Shown in pieces: positions 1 through 11,337 of a stretch of DNA of 64,000 nt; the first letter of the stretch is position 1; every line of letters starts with the position of its first letter. The stretch comes from Collybiopsis luxurians FD-317 M1 (Eukaryota; Basidiomycota; Agaricomycetes; Agaricales; Omphalotaceae). The position numbers and the translations under genes are program-made. Location: assembly GCA_000827265.1 (NCBI GenBank), contig KN834755.1, positions 339,966 to 403,965 of the forward strand. Direction: 5' to 3'. The notes beneath the pieces are model-generated. The model saw only the letters and a program-made list of their open reading frames with translations. It was not told the origin of the DNA and searched no databases.

Positions 1-125
1 GCGGCAGTACAGTACGGCATGCCCTCATTCTGGATCTTCGGCGATGAATTTGGATCTGATTGTTCAAGAGTTTGAAGGTTCTACGGCAAAGTAGGCAAGA
101 CGCACTTCACTGCACGCAATCGTGT
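1..125 (+). pseudogene. Fragment of a pseudokinase-like paralogue (K0)
   Basis: The first 125 bases match the third coding exon of the neighbouring pseudokinase-like genes, including the short stretch reading VQEFEGS and the GC splice donor that follows it. The last codon before the donor, CAG in the relatives, reads TAG here. The next expected exons are not found downstream, so this is a truncated copy, or the tail of one that begins outside the window with the rest deleted. Confidence 0.6.
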
Positions 126-549
126 CCGCGACTCAGGCGTCGGCGTGTTTTTTTGTTTCCCGGCCCTGCAGAGTGGTGCTCCGCCGAGTATTCGAACATC
201 TTGTTCTTGCTAATCCTACCATCGCCTTTTGTACCCTTTGGCATTTTTGTCTGAAAGTGGAATGTAGTTTTGGAGGTGGTGCGGCGCCATTTACCTCGGT
301 TTTAAATCCTGCTCTCTGACGTCGGCTCTCTATTATTTTGTTTCTTCTCTTGGTTCCTCCTGCTTCTTCAAGTTGTGCAAGCTACTGATCGTGCCCTTCG
401 GTCTCCTTTTGGGCTTGTTCGTGAATTCTACAGGATTCCGTGCGGCATGATGCGGCAAGATGCGGTAATGTCCCGCAGCCAGTTCAGTGCTGAACACCTT
501 TCTCTCCCTTCTTTGCCTGCATTTTGTTGTCTCGAGCAAATTCGGATTG
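126..549. other. No gene recognised; upstream region of K1
   Basis: I see no exon of any recognised family between the K0 fragment and the K1 start codon. Short open frames here have no counterpart in the paralogues. The T/C-rich stretch at about 325-370 and 495-530 is compatible with a fungal promoter or 5' leader of K1. Confidence 0.3.
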
Positions 550-2324
550 ATGCAGCACCATTCAGAGTCAGAATTGGAATCAACTGACGATCAGATGGAA
601 GAGCTGAGTACTGAGACGCAGGCCGTCGGGTACTTTTTTTTTTTTTGCTGCGGTATATCTTTGCTATGCGGTCTAAATTGCTTTCCTTCAGGTCTTCAAC
701 CGCATTCACTAATGCGAGAAATTTCACGATATACCATCCGTCCTTCGTTATACATCATGGAAACACACAGAACACGACATATTATCACAAGAAACCCAAG
801 CTATCGAAGGGCGTTAATAAAGTGACATCCGTTTGGTCTATAACTTCATATCGAATCTGCCTACTGAAGCTCAGGGATTCAGGGGAAGAATCTTGAGTTT
901 AACTTCACTACTATTCCCAAGCATCAAATCGATTTAGGCAAGGTCATTTGTATGCGAAATGGATCGCGATTCTATGCTGCAACAAGGACAAGTGGATCTT
1001 CGAGGGTGCCTTTAGACGTAGTTGTTCAAGAGTTTGAAGGTTCTACGGGGAAGCAGGCAAGAAGTATTTCACCGTTTTCACGCAAACCTAGTAACCAACT
1101 TGTTCTAAAAAAGCAATGGGAAAAGACTCTGCATTGGATGCCGCATTCTTTGTGAGCTCGCCTTGCTGCCTCACAAGCACATGATGAGAGATCATTGATA
1201 TTCACTAGGAATCCCCACCTTCTTCGTATTGTAGGAATATCTCCTCCATCTATCTCCAACCATGATCCTCGTTACATCGTGTTCCAAGGATGTATGCTCT
1301 GCCCACCTCCAAATCTTCATCGTGCTCTGGCCTAATATTGAAACTGCTTACAGCCAGTAAAATTAATCCCCGTCGCCTAATTGCATCATTGCTAGCGGAG
1401 AGAGATAGAGAAAGGCTAGCAGGTGTAGCATCTCAAGTCGTGAGTTCAAAGTTGTGTGCAGTAGTAGCGCATATTAACACATCTTCGCTAGGTATATGGG
1501 ATTGCGGTAAATCAGAAACATCTACTCAATTTCGTTTGCTGAGCTTTTATCCAGTCAGCGCTCGATTATTTATCGAATTCGAGCACGGTTTTTCGTCTCG
1601 CGGATGTCGGCCCCGAGGTAAGCGTATCATATATTTTCAAGACAAGCAACTTTACCAAGTAAGAACTGCTGCAGAACTTTGACGTATTTTCAGACGAAAA
1701 TGGACGCAGTATGGTTTGTTTTACATCTGCGCCTGCTGATTCTACACGTCGAGAGACAGGAGTGAGCGATATTGAAGTTTGCAATACCTTTATTACCAAG
1801 GTCGGTGTGAGACTATCAATTACATGCCAGATGAATGACGGAGAATGTTTTGAAGCTTTTCAGTGACGCCAATCACATATTGCACCGGGAGAAACTCGAC
1901 CGAATCGACCACGATATTTTGAACGAGACGCTCGAGATTGATACTCGTGGATCGTCTGCATCAAAAACCAAAGGCAATTCTGAAACAATGGATACCAGCG
2001 AAGAAATGGGGCAGAGCTCGAATGACACCGGCTGCCGGAGAGAAATAGTTTGGATGTCCTGCAACTTTGATACGACATTATCAGAGATGTCTGAAAGTTA
2101 CGGGGACCTACTAGATTTACGTCTACCTCCAGGGAGAGCGGGGGATTCGAATGCAATCGCTCTGCCTCAGCGCTCTGGAAAACGACGGTCTGAGGTTCAA
2201 CATGAATGTCGCGGCTACCGTCGTGAGGGGATCACCCTTACTCCGGACGCTTTCCGTAATCAGATCCTAGTTTTCAGGAATCCGTCAGTTAATGAACGGT
2301 GCGGTCTGTGTGGGGAGATAGTCC

Positions 2325-3718
2325 GGGGTGGAGACTTTAACGAGCGCCCTGTCCGAGTGTCCGAGCAAGTACGAGCAAAAATCTCCGAGGTCCGAGTCAT
2401 ATGGAAATGCTTTGTTAATAGATATACAGGACCATAAAGCTAATAAATCATGATACAAACCTTTATTAAGGCTCAATAATTGAATAATAAATCGAATGAA
2501 ATACTGAACCTTTTTAGTAATCCATGCATTACATGTCAAAGAAACTAGCACTCTTATGCTTGGTATATGCTTGTAAATGTTACAATGAAACCTTTATTGC
2601 TTTGGAAAGCAATCTCAGAGTTCAAAGACCCGATCTTCAATAAACACAATGAAACTACGTTGCATTAGCTATGCTAAATATCACAAAATGAGGAGTTTNN
2701 NNNNNNNNNNNNNNNNNNNNNNNNNNNNNNNNNNNNNNNNNNNNNNNNNNNNNNNNNNNNNNNNNNNNNNNNNNNNNNNNNNNNNNNNNNNNNNNNNNNN
2801 NNNNNNNNNNNNNNNNNNNNNNNNNNNNNNNNNNNNNNNNNNNNNNNNNNNNNNNNNNNNNNNNNNNNNNNNNNNNNNNNNNNNNNNNNNNNNNNNNNNN
2901 NNNNNNNNNNNNNNNNNNNNNNNNNNNNNNNNNNNNNNNNNNNNNNNNNNNNNNNNNNNNNNNNNNNNNNNNNNNNNNNNNNNNNNNNNNNNNNNNNNNN
3001 NNNNNNNNNNNNNNNNNNNNNNNNNNNNNNNNNNNNNNNNNNNNNNNNNNNNNNNNNNNNNNNNNNNNNNNNNNNNNNNNNNNNNNNNNNNNNNNNNNNN
3101 NNNNNNNNNNNNNNNNNNNNNNNNNNNNNNNNNNNNNNNNNNNNNNNNNNNNNNNNNNNNNNNNNNNNNNNNNNNNNNNNNNNNNNNNNNNNNNNNNNNN
3201 NNNNNNNNNNNNNNNNNNNNNNNNNNNNNNNNNNNNNNNNNNNNNNNNNNNNNNNNNNNNNNNNNNNNNNNNNNNNNNNNNNNNNNNNNNNNNNNNNNNN
3301 NNNNNNNNNNNNNNNNNNNNNNNNNNNNNNNNNNNNNNNNNNNNNNNNNACATTCAGTCTAAAGTAAATACATACATTACTAAGTCCGACTCCTATTTTG
3401 CAAATATCATACGCAGCCTAGGTCTGGACTTATCATTAGGAGTGTTTCTCTTCTCCCCTTCAGAGTCCAACTTAAACTCTGGACCTCGCTGTCAACATGA
3501 GTTAGAGTGTATCAAAGAGGTGGGCTTGCTTCTCGCCGCTTGAATATCTTTGAATTAATTACTTGAGGGCACCGTAAGGGTGCTAAATGGTGTAGTACCT
3601 AGTCCTACCTAGCATATTGGATGTAGCTCGGCCCCGCTCCTACTCGCTCGTACCTGCTCGTACCTGCTCGTACCTGCTCGGACGCTCGGACCGGCTGCTC
3701 GTTAAAATCACTAACCCC
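2325..3718. mobile_element. Non-autonomous Mutator-like (MULE) DNA transposon
   Basis: The element lies between two copies of the 10-base duplication gagatagtcc (2315-2324 and 3719-3728). Its two ends are inverted repeats of about 55 bases with roughly 80-85% identity: both begin GGGGT and share TTTAACGAGC, GTCCGAG.GTCCGAGCA and GTACGAGCA. The paralogues K2 and K4 have an uninterrupted site. Long terminal inverted repeats with a 9-11-base target duplication are typical of the Mutator superfamily, which is the basis for the class call. No transposase is visible, but 651 of the 1394 bases are N, so a coding core cannot be excluded. Near the right end the decamer gctcgtacct repeats three times (3646-3675). 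Confidence 0.8.
2699..3349. other. Assembly gap (651 N)
   Basis: Run of N inside the MULE-like element; any open frame that crosses it is an artefact. Confidence 0.99.
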
Positions 3719-4665
3719 GAGATAGTCCAATTACAATCTAGCCAGCAGCAGTCTGCTCAGTTCCGCGAATCGATTCCAATTCTCCAGCATGCCTCCAGAC
3801 ATTCGATCCAGTACCTGCTAAATCCGACCTCTGCTCTTGGTTCTGGGCCAGCTCCAAAATTAAATCCAGGTATCCTCCATTCCAGTTACGACGTAAAGTC
3901 TCCCTATGAGTGTGAGTTTTGTTCAAAATCCTAACGCTCCTTGACTGACTCTATCCTTCTCCTTATCCAGACAGCTCCTTGGACCTCGATGATACCTCAC
4001 TGCTCACCTTCACTGACCCCGACACCGTAATTCGCCGCAACGAGTTCAGTTGGGAGGGCAATTTTGACCAGCAATCTTCAACTGCATTTGATCTTTTGTC
4101 TTCTGCTGGTACCGGTTCAGCTTCAGGCTACGATCCATCCGAATACGATATTCCAAATGGACATTCCGTCAACTACGAAGGGTATCCTGTATTTCCTCTG
4201 GGATTCGATGGCGATTATGATGCCCAGACTTCTCCAGCCTCGTCCATTCTTTCCGACTTTCCGCAGCAACCCCATTCATCTCCCAATCTCCTACCCCAGC
4301 ATATCACCCATTCTCCTCGTGTGGCTGCTGCTCAGTCTTTTCAGGGAATGTCTTTTCATTCCCCACCTTGGGGAACCGGATCTCCGCCAGAATCTTCGTC
4401 AGAATCGGCTCAATTTACTGCTTCCGTTCAATTTCAGTTTCCTTCACCCCAACGATTCACAGCAGCCAGGCCAAAGAAGGTACCCCGACTTTTGATATTG
4501 GACGATGAAGTACCGCCGATAAGCGCACCAGAGCGCGGCGATGGCAGCTCTGGTCCTTCTCTGCGCATTGTTCCCAGCTCTCCTGTCTACGGCGTCAGGG
4601 TGGATGGGGACACAGGTATGGGAGTATACAGAAGAAGGATCGGAGCGAAGAAGTCAAAAAAGTGA

Positions 4666-5010
4666 ATGTTAAAGATATGACTTTGAGCTTTTCCAGTTCC
4701 GGCTCCTTTGCTGCCGACATCTAGCCCCGGTTCCTGTTCTCCTCAACAAGGATAGACAAGCCAGAGTCTACTCCTCCAGTTATCAAAATGAGCATCATCC
4801 CTCCTCGCACTGTTTGCCTCTGTCTACCTCTGCATCGCTTATCATAGCCTTTTGCTCTTGAACCTATATACTTTTCCCTTACGTTCATAGCTACTCTTCC
4901 TGTCCTTGTGCATTTACTTCTTACATACTGTCAATGAATCGTACCTGCTTTGTATTAGCCCTTCCATTTGAGAGTCAATGGCAGGTCCATTGAAGAGACG
5001 AATACAGAGG
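4666..5010. other. Intergenic spacer between K1 and the IWS1 copy
   Basis: No gene is seen. The stretch aligns by eye with 9241-9540 in the right-hand duplication unit (shared words such as tactcttcctg and aatcgtacctgcttt), so it belongs to the duplicated block and probably contains the 3' ends of both flanking genes. Confidence 0.5.
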
Positions 5011-6020
5011 GTACAGGGAATGAAAGGAATAAATATCACTTTCCAGCAACCTTCCTCATCAAACTCCTCATCCTCTCCGCATTCTTCCTTTTTCTCTCAA
5101 TATCATTATCTACACTAGCATTCATCTTTTGCAGACCAGCGTTATTCCTCGGGGCAACCGTATACGTCCCGAGACTAGCCGTAGGTATACTAACCGCAGG
5201 GGGGTGCCAGTATTGCAGTTGCTAAAATCAGCGGGTACAAGGGTATCCGTGGGAATAACTCTTTTGGGCGACCTTACGATGTGTCGAGAATTGGTCAAAA
5301 CATACCTCTTTGTCTAATTTTAAGAGATTGGAAGTGAACATAATGACAACTCTCATATAAGCTGCAGGTGGTACACCATTATCAGCATCACAGTTCACAT
5401 AATTCGCATATAGGTCAAATAAAGGCTATCACTCGTTACGGCAGCTTTTGGCGCTGCATAGGATACCTTTGTACCTGCTGATAGCCCCTTGACTAACCGC
5501 ATTCTTCCTCACCTTGCTTATCCTCCTCCCTCGCCTTGGCCATAGTCGCACTCAGCTTCCCGGGCCTATAATGCAACTGCGATCCGGAACCATCGTCCAT
5601 GTCCGTATGGTTCATCACCGGCACCACCCGATCGCGGTACGAGACGTTGCATTTGATGATGGGTCGACCGTCGACAGAAGAGGACTAAAGGGCCGAGTCG
5701 ATGGATTCCATTTTGCGGAGGGCGGCGAAGAGCTCGCGTTGGATGTTGAGAGCGGGGAGGGAGCAGTCTGGGAAGGGTTCGAGCCCGCGTTTGACGGCGT
5801 CGAGGAGGTCGTTGTCGATGATGGATTGGGCAAGGGAAGCTCCGAGGTCCAGAGTTGGTTAGTTGACAGAGAGAGGGGCTTCGGACATGGTCAAAGTATA
5901 TACGCACTTTCGTAAAGTCTCCGTAGCTTCATTCCAGAGCCGCAGTTTAGCGGTAGCAGGCTGGTGCTCTTGCTTGGCCTTGATATCCTCATCGGCAGCA
6001 TTGTTCATCATCTCTTCTAT
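5011..6020 (-). pseudogene. Truncated, decayed copy of IWS1
   Basis: This is a second copy of the IWS1 gene found intact at 9568-10993. The C-terminal coding part, the TFIIS-N-like domain exon and the start of the upstream exon are all recognisable on the minus strand. Against the intact copy it carries a 293-base insertion (5199-5491), a deletion of about 60 bases plus a further deletion of about 24 bases around 5680-5700, and frame changes. Homology stops near 6020, just upstream of the [13 protein letters not shown] segment, so the N-terminal half of the gene is missing. It cannot encode a working IWS1. Confidence 0.85.
5199..5491. mobile_element. MITE with 10-base target duplication
   Basis: The intact paralogue at about 9715-9735 reads straight through actaaccgcattc. 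Here that site is opened, with actaaccgca present on both sides (5189-5198 and 5492-5501) and 293 bases between. Inside both ends is an imperfect inverted repeat sharing ATCAGC.GGTACAA.GGTATCC, offset by about 20 bases at the left end. The insert has no coding capacity. The 10-base duplication is again what Mutator-like elements leave, but the end sequence differs from the element at 2325, so it is a separate family. Confidence 0.7.
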
Positions 6021-6285
6021 CATCGGCATCCGATTCGTCAATCATCCTGTCCGTGAAATCTATAATAAGTACAGCTTTTCTCTGCTTCCGTCAGATTCTG
6101 GCACCTTTGGTGGCGCATTCTTTTGAACAGAATGACAGGAATCCGGTTTTAGTAGTTAATTGCTGCCGCATGTTCCACGTTCAGGTTAACGTTGTCGTAA
6201 TCTCATTCACATCTTTCTTTCCTCCTTCCACTACTTTTGTCACTCTGAGCAAATCTAAATCGACTGCTCCACAAACGCGGGGAGT
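6021..6285. other. Junction of the tandem segmental duplication
   Basis: Homology to the IWS1 gene ends at about 6020, and homology to the region upstream of K1 appears close to the K2 start. About 180 bases between them match neither unit by eye. The join between the two duplicated units therefore lies here. Confidence 0.5.
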
Positions 6286-8885
6286 ATGCAAAGTCATTCG
6301 GAGTCAGAATGGGATTCAATCGACGATCAGGGAGAAGAGTGTACATTAATGGGTGAGGCGCAGACCACCAGGTTTTTTTTTTTAACTTCGTAGGCTCGCT
6401 ATATTTCCTGAAATTGCATTCCTTCAGAGCTTCAGCCGCGTTCACTAATGCGAGTCACTTTACGATAAACAATTCGTCTTTTGTTATACAGCATAGCAAC
6501 TCCAGCCCGAACACGGCATATTATCGCAAAAAACCCAAGCTGTCGAGGGGCATTAATAAAGTGAAATCTGCCTATAATTTCATATCGATTTGCCTGCTGA
6601 GACCAAGGGCTTCAGCGGAAGAATCTTGAGTTCAACTCCACTACTATTCCCAAACATCATATCGATACATATGAGGTCATTTGTTCGCGAAAGGGATCGC
6701 GGTTTTATGCCGCAAGAAGAACAAGTGGATCTTCGGCGACGGCTTTAGATGTGGTTGTTCAGCAGTTTGAAGGTTCTACGGGAAAGCAGGTAAGATTCAC
6801 TTCACCGCTATCTTTCGAAACTAATAGCTTATTTGATTAAACAGCAATGGGAAAAAACTCTGCGTCGGATCCCGCACTCATTGTGAGCTGTCTTACTTTG
6901 GTGGCGGCGATGCAGTAACAAACCAAAACTTATGTTCACTAGGAATCCTTATCTCCTTCAGCTTGTAGGAATATCGCCTCCTTCTGTCTCTGACGGCGAT
7001 CCTCATTACATAGTCTATAAAGGAGGTGTGCTCCATGTTTGTTCGAGCCTTTTTATGGTCCTCTGAACCAAGATAATTACTCCTCCCAGCGTGTAAACTC
7101 AACCCCCGTCGTTTGATTGCATCATTGCTGGGGGAGAGAGACAGAGAGAGGCTGGCAGGCGTAGGATCTCAGGTTGTGAGTATCAAGTTATTTTCGAAAG
7201 TACGGCATACTAACACATCCTCGGTAGGTATATGGTATTACGGTGAATGATCTAAATCATCTATGTTACTTGGTTTGCTAAGTCTTTACATAGTCAGCAC
7301 TCGATTATTTATCGAAAGCGGGCACGGCTCTTTGTCTTGGGGATATCGGCGGCGAGGTAAGCATACCATATATTTCTGGCCCCGACTTTACCGAGTATAC
7401 ACTGTCACAGAACTTTGACGTGTTTTCGGACGAGAATGGGCGCACTGTCGTCTGCTTCACAGCTGAGTCCCCCCATACTACACGTCCAGAAGCCAAGGAG
7501 AGCGATGTCGAAGTATGCAATGCATTTATAACAAAGGTTGGTCTGATTCTACGTATCGATTAGTTGCCAGATGAATGACGAGGAATATTCTGGAGCTTTT
7601 CAGCGGTGCTAATCACATATTGCACCGGGAGAAACTCCTCCGCATTGACGACGACATCATAGACGAAGCACTCGAGGCTAAAAGTCGTCAATTATCTGAT
7701 TCTCGAGCCACAGGCAAATCCAAAGTTGTAGAGGATACGTGTGAGAAACCAACGCCAAATTCACATGATGATGAATGCCGGCAAGAGATCACTTGGAGGT
7801 TCCGCAACTTTGATACGACATTATCAGAGATGTCTGAAAGTTACGGAGACCTACTGAATTTGCGTCTGCCTATAGGGAGAGTGGGCGATTCGAATGCAAT
7901 AGCTCTACCTCGGCGCTCTGGAAAACGTCGGTCTGAAGTTCAACATGAATGTCGCGGCTACCGCCGTGAGGAGATCACCCTTACTCCGGACGCTTTCCGT
8001 AATCAAATCCTAGTTTTCAAGAATCCGTCAGCTAATGAGCGGTGTGGTGTGTGTGGGGAGATAGTGCAATTCCAATCTAATCAGGAGTCTGATCAGTACC
8101 TTGTTCCACCAGTCCTACCTAACGGGTACTCAGCGGATTACACGGGATATCCCCAAGTTTTTTATCCTACTCCGAACTGGGCAACCACTCTTCTACCTGG
8201 CCCTCCACCAGTCCTCCCTAACGGGGACCCAACGGATTACATGGGATATCCCCAATTTCCTGATCCTACTCCGAGCTGGACAACCACTCCTCTACCCGGC
8301 TCTCCATTCAGCGCTCAGAGCGAGCTCCGCTTCGACGACGACGACTTTGACCAGCAATCTTCGACTGGCTTCGGTCTTTTTTCTTCAACCGGTAGCAGTT
8401 CAGCTCCAGGCTACGATCCAGCTGAATACGATAATCCAACCGGCAATTCTCTTTTAATGTTCAACGACAACGATTATCTCTCTTCATATCATCAAGGACC
8501 TCATGGCGATTACCCGCCTCCAGGTTCTTCTAATGGCAGTCAGAATGAGGGTATTCGATCCAGAGCTTCCTCTGTTTCTTCCAACCATTGGCGGCAACCC
8601 AGCGCTCAGAGTGAGTTCCGCTTCGACGACGACTTTGACCAGCAATCTTCGACTGGCTTCGGACTTTTTTCTTCAACCGGTAGCAGTTCAGCTCCAGGCT
8701 ACGATCCAGCTGACTACGATAATCCAACCGGCAATTCTCTTTTAATGTTCAACGACAACAATTATCTCTCTTCATATCTTCAAGGACCTTACGGCGACTC
8801 CCCATCTCCAGGTTCTTCTAATGGCAGTCAGAATGAGGGTATTCGATCCAGAGCTTCCTCTGTTTCTTCCGACCATCGGCAGTAA
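6286..8885 (+). CDS. Pseudokinase-like family member K2, C-terminally truncated
   Basis: Multi-exon gene with exons at about 6286-6371, 6428-6560, 6694-6789 and 6845-6882, several short exons up to 7536, and a long last exon 7596-8885. The order of segments is: acidic N-terminus (MQSHSESEWDS); a FTNASHFTINNSSF motif; VVVQQFEGSTGKQ; a LVGISPPSVSDGDPHYIVYKG segment resembling kinase strands beta4-beta5; RLIASLLGERDRERLAGVGSQ; ALDYLSKAG; and NFDVFSDENGRTVVCF, which resembles a kinase catalytic loop without HRD. No VAIK lysine, HRD or DFG is seen, so catalysis is unlikely. A conserved HECRGY...CGVCGE motif could bind zinc. The tail is Ser/Pro/Tyr-rich with tandem repeats. The stop at 8883-8885 is CAA-to-TAA relative to K1. 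Function unknown. Confidence 0.7.
8104..8301 (+). repeat. 33-codon repeat, two units, in K2
   Basis: Two adjacent units of about 99 bases encode PPVLPNG...DY.GYPQ...PTP.W.TT.LPG. They lie between the CGVCGE motif and the larger 97-codon repeat and have no counterpart in K1, K3 or K4, so they arose by local duplication in this copy. Confidence 0.7.
8310..8882 (+). repeat. 97-codon tandem repeat, two units, in K2 tail
   Basis: Units at about 8310-8600 and 8601-8882 have a period of 291 bases and are nearly identical at the DNA level. Each encodes SAQSE.RFDDDFDQQSSTGF, then GYDPA(E/D)YDNPTGNS, then a Ser-rich end. K1 carries a single related unit (DQQSSTAFDLLSS...GYDPSEYD). The high identity points to a recent duplication. 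Confidence 0.85.
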
Positions 8886-9260
8886 CTCCATCTATCTCCC
8901 AGTCTCCAGCCCTAGCATATCACCCGTTCTCCTCATCTGCCCATTGCTCAGTCCTTCGAGAGAATACCTTATCATTCTCGAGCTTAGGGACCCGAACCTC
9001 TCCCAGAATCTTCGCCACAATCGGCTCAATTTACTGCTTCTGACTAGTCTCGGTCTCTTTCACCTCAACAAGAACGAGAAAAGCCGCTGAGGTGACCCCG
9101 ACTTTTAATACCAGACGACGAAGTACCGACGATAAGCGCACCAGAGTGCCGCGATGGCAGCACTGGTCCTTCTCTTCGCATTGTTCCCGCCACTCCTGTC
9201 TACGGCGGCAGGGGCGTGATCAATGAAGGAGGTAGTGAGGATGCAAGTACGCCTTTTAGT
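8886..9260 (+). pseudogene. Relic of the K2 C-terminal tail beyond the stop
   Basis: Downstream of the K2 stop the sequence still aligns with the last 130 or so codons of K1. The matching words include SPSLQP-HIT, ESSPQSAQFTAS and PRLLIPDDEVP.ISAPE, but they are now spread over different frames and interrupted by stops. This shows that the shorter K2 protein is the derived state. Confidence 0.75.
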
Positions 9261-9567
9261 TTCTCCATTTCCGGTCTCTTTGCCGCCGACGTCTAGTCCC
9301 GGTCCCTGTTTGCCCCAGCGAGGTTAGACAGGCCACAGAGTCTACCCCTCCACCCATCAAAATAATCATCCTTCCCGCTCGCACTATCTGCTTTTGTCTA
9401 CCTCTGCACCGCTTATTATAGCCCTTTGCACTCGATCCTACATACTTTTCGCTTTCGTCCATATCTACTCTTCCTGGCCTTGTATTACATAGTGTCAATA
9501 AATCGTACCTGCTTTGGTACATTGAAGAGACGAATACAGAGGGTACAGGGAACGAAAGGAATAAATA
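9261..9567. other. Spacer between K2 and IWS1 (convergent 3' ends)
   Basis: No gene seen. It corresponds to 4680-5048 in the left duplication unit and probably carries both 3' untranslated regions. Confidence 0.4.
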
Positions 9568-10993
9568 TCACTTTCCAGCAACCTTCCTCGTCAAACTCCT
9601 CATCCTCTCCGCATTCTTCCTCCTCCTCTCAATATCATTATCCACACTAGCATTCATCTTTTGCAGACCAGCATTATTCCTCGGGGCAACCGTATACGTC
9701 CCGAGACTAGCCGTAGGTATACTAACCGCATTCTTCCTCACCCTATGCTTATCCTCCTCCCTCGCCTTGGCCATAATCGCACTCAGCTTCTCGGGCCTAT
9801 ACTGCGACTGCGATCCGGAACCATCGTCCACGTCCATATGGTTCATCACCGGCACCACCCGATCGCGGTACGAGGCACTGCGTTTGATGATGGGTCGACT
9901 CCAGGTGCTCACGAGCTCTTGTGCCATACGCTTCACGTCGGGCGTGACACGCTGACATTTGGTGTAGAAGAGGACTAAAGGGCCGAGTTGGGCCTCTTTG
10001 AGGGCGGCCGAGTCGATGAATTCCATTTTGCGGAGGGCGGCGAAGAGCTCGCGTTGGATGTTGAGAGCGGGGAGGGAGCGGTCTGGGAGGGGTTCGAGCC
10101 AGCGTTTGACGGCGTCGAGGAGGTTGTTGTCGATGATGGATTGGGCAAGGGAGGCTCTGAAGTCCAGAGTTGGTTAGTTTATGAGCAGAGAGGGTTAGGA
10201 CATAGTCATGATATATATACGCACTTCCGTAGAGTCTCCATTGCTTCACTCAAGAACCGCAGTTTAGCTGTAGCAGGCAAATGCTCCTGCTTGGCCTTGA
10301 TATCTTCATCGGCAGCATTGTTCATCGTTTCCCGCAATCGAGCGACTTCGTCGTCAGCGAAAGAATCCAATACTTCGTCATTGTTTTTACGCTTCTTGGG
10401 CCGCGAAGACTTCTTCGGTTTGAGGATGGCTTCGATTTGCATGTCAAGTCGGATTTTGTTGGCTATTCGAGTTAAGCAGCCAACCCACTCAGTCAGCTTT
10501 TGCTCGAAAAAAAAACATCCTGAAACCGCACCTTGCTCTGGCGGCAGCTCATTCAAATCAATATCCTCATACGCGCTCTTCTTCTTCTTCGCCGTCCTCT
10601 TCCTCTTCCTCGTCTCCCCCATAGCCTCATCCTCCTCACCTCTCCGCGACTTTGACTTTGAGCTCTTCTTCTTCCTGCTCGACGACGAAGGTTTATCTTC
10701 TTGGTAATCGTCTTCAGAGTCTCCTCCGGATCCTTCGTCGTCATATACACCCGCACCCGCACCCGTACCGCCTGGGAGTTGGCGGTCTTGAACTGTGAAG
10801 CGAGGTGAGCAATACCACCCTTGCGTGAGTTTGGTAAATGAAACTTCACCTTCCTCTTCGTCTGAAGAAAGTTCAGAGTCGGACCCTCCGAAAATATCAC
10901 GAGCGAGTTTATCATTCGCCTGAAAGAGCAGAGAATTGTCAGGTTAGATCAGAGCTAGTACCAGGAGGCGGGGCCGGAGAGTCTTACTGCCAT
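9568..10993 (-). CDS. IWS1: Transcription elongation factor IWS1/SPN1
   Basis: IWS1 (Spn1) works with Spt6 in RNA polymerase II elongation and chromatin maintenance in the nucleus. Reading on the minus strand, a tiny first exon (MA) is followed by an acidic and then lysine-rich N-terminal region ([40 protein letters not shown]). Next comes the conserved TFIIS-N-like domain: [67 protein letters not shown], then [26 protein letters not shown] and SASYRDR. The basic C-terminus ends VAGK at 9568. Three introns are visible (after codon 2, near 10450-10520, and near 10160-10230), all GT-AG. The frame is open throughout and this is the only intact copy in the window. Confidence 0.93.
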
Positions 10994-11337
10994 GTTTTGA
11001 GGTCGGGAAGGTGGAGGTTTTGCGTCAACCTATAGGGCGTGTAATAAGCGCCAATGGGCGTCTAACCAGGTACAGGTTTCACGTCTAGCTTCAACCAAAG
11101 CAATTTTCAGATTATATACACAGTTAACGAACGACGAATATGTTGATATAATGTAAAATATGTTGGACCAAAAGAGTGTGGCGGAAGAATAAATAAAATA
11201 GTATAACTGCTTCTGCGTTGTGAGTATACAGTATGGACTTCATTTTTTCTCGAGGGAGGGCTTCCAGGTATAATAGCAATAGCAATAGAAAATAACATTA
11301 CTGATTGATGATATACAGATTCACAGCCCCAAGAAAC
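10994..11337. other. Spacer; no gene seen
   Basis: Between the IWS1 start and the 3' end of the glycosidase. No supported frame; presumably the IWS1 promoter and the 3' untranslated region of the glycosidase gene. Confidence 0.4.

Larger units (their letters stand above)
550..4665 (+). pseudogene. Pseudokinase-like family member K1, split by a transposon
   Basis: This copy shares the multi-exon structure of K2-K4. An N-terminal exon starts at 550 (MQHHSESE). It is followed by exons for the FTNA.NFT..NPSF..HHGN segment, the VQEFEGSTGKQ-QWEKTL segment, the ISPPSISNHDPRYIVFQG segment, the ALDYL segment, the NFDVFSDENG segment and the HREKLDRIDHD...CGLCGEIV segment. Coding is cut at about 2324 inside the CGLCGEIV motif by a 1.4-kb element and resumes at 3719-3728 with the same 10 bases. 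The last exon, about 3972-4665, encodes a Ser/Pro-rich tail ending in a basic run (RRRIGAKKSKK). As sequenced, translation would enter the element and stop at 2437. Removing the element as an intron is conceivable but its ends are not GT/AG. Its biochemical role is unknown. Confidence 0.75.

Noticed and set aside
2649..3362. Open frames of more than 230 codons across the first N gap
   Set aside because: They consist almost wholly of N and are artefacts of the gap.
2325..3718. Treating the MULE-like element as a large intron of K1
   Set aside because: Its borders are not GT-AG and the 10-base duplication would remain in the message; a transposon insertion explains the data better.
9988..10707. 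239-codon plus-strand frame opposite IWS1
   Set aside because: Antisense shadow; the IWS1 reading frame with its introns explains the region.
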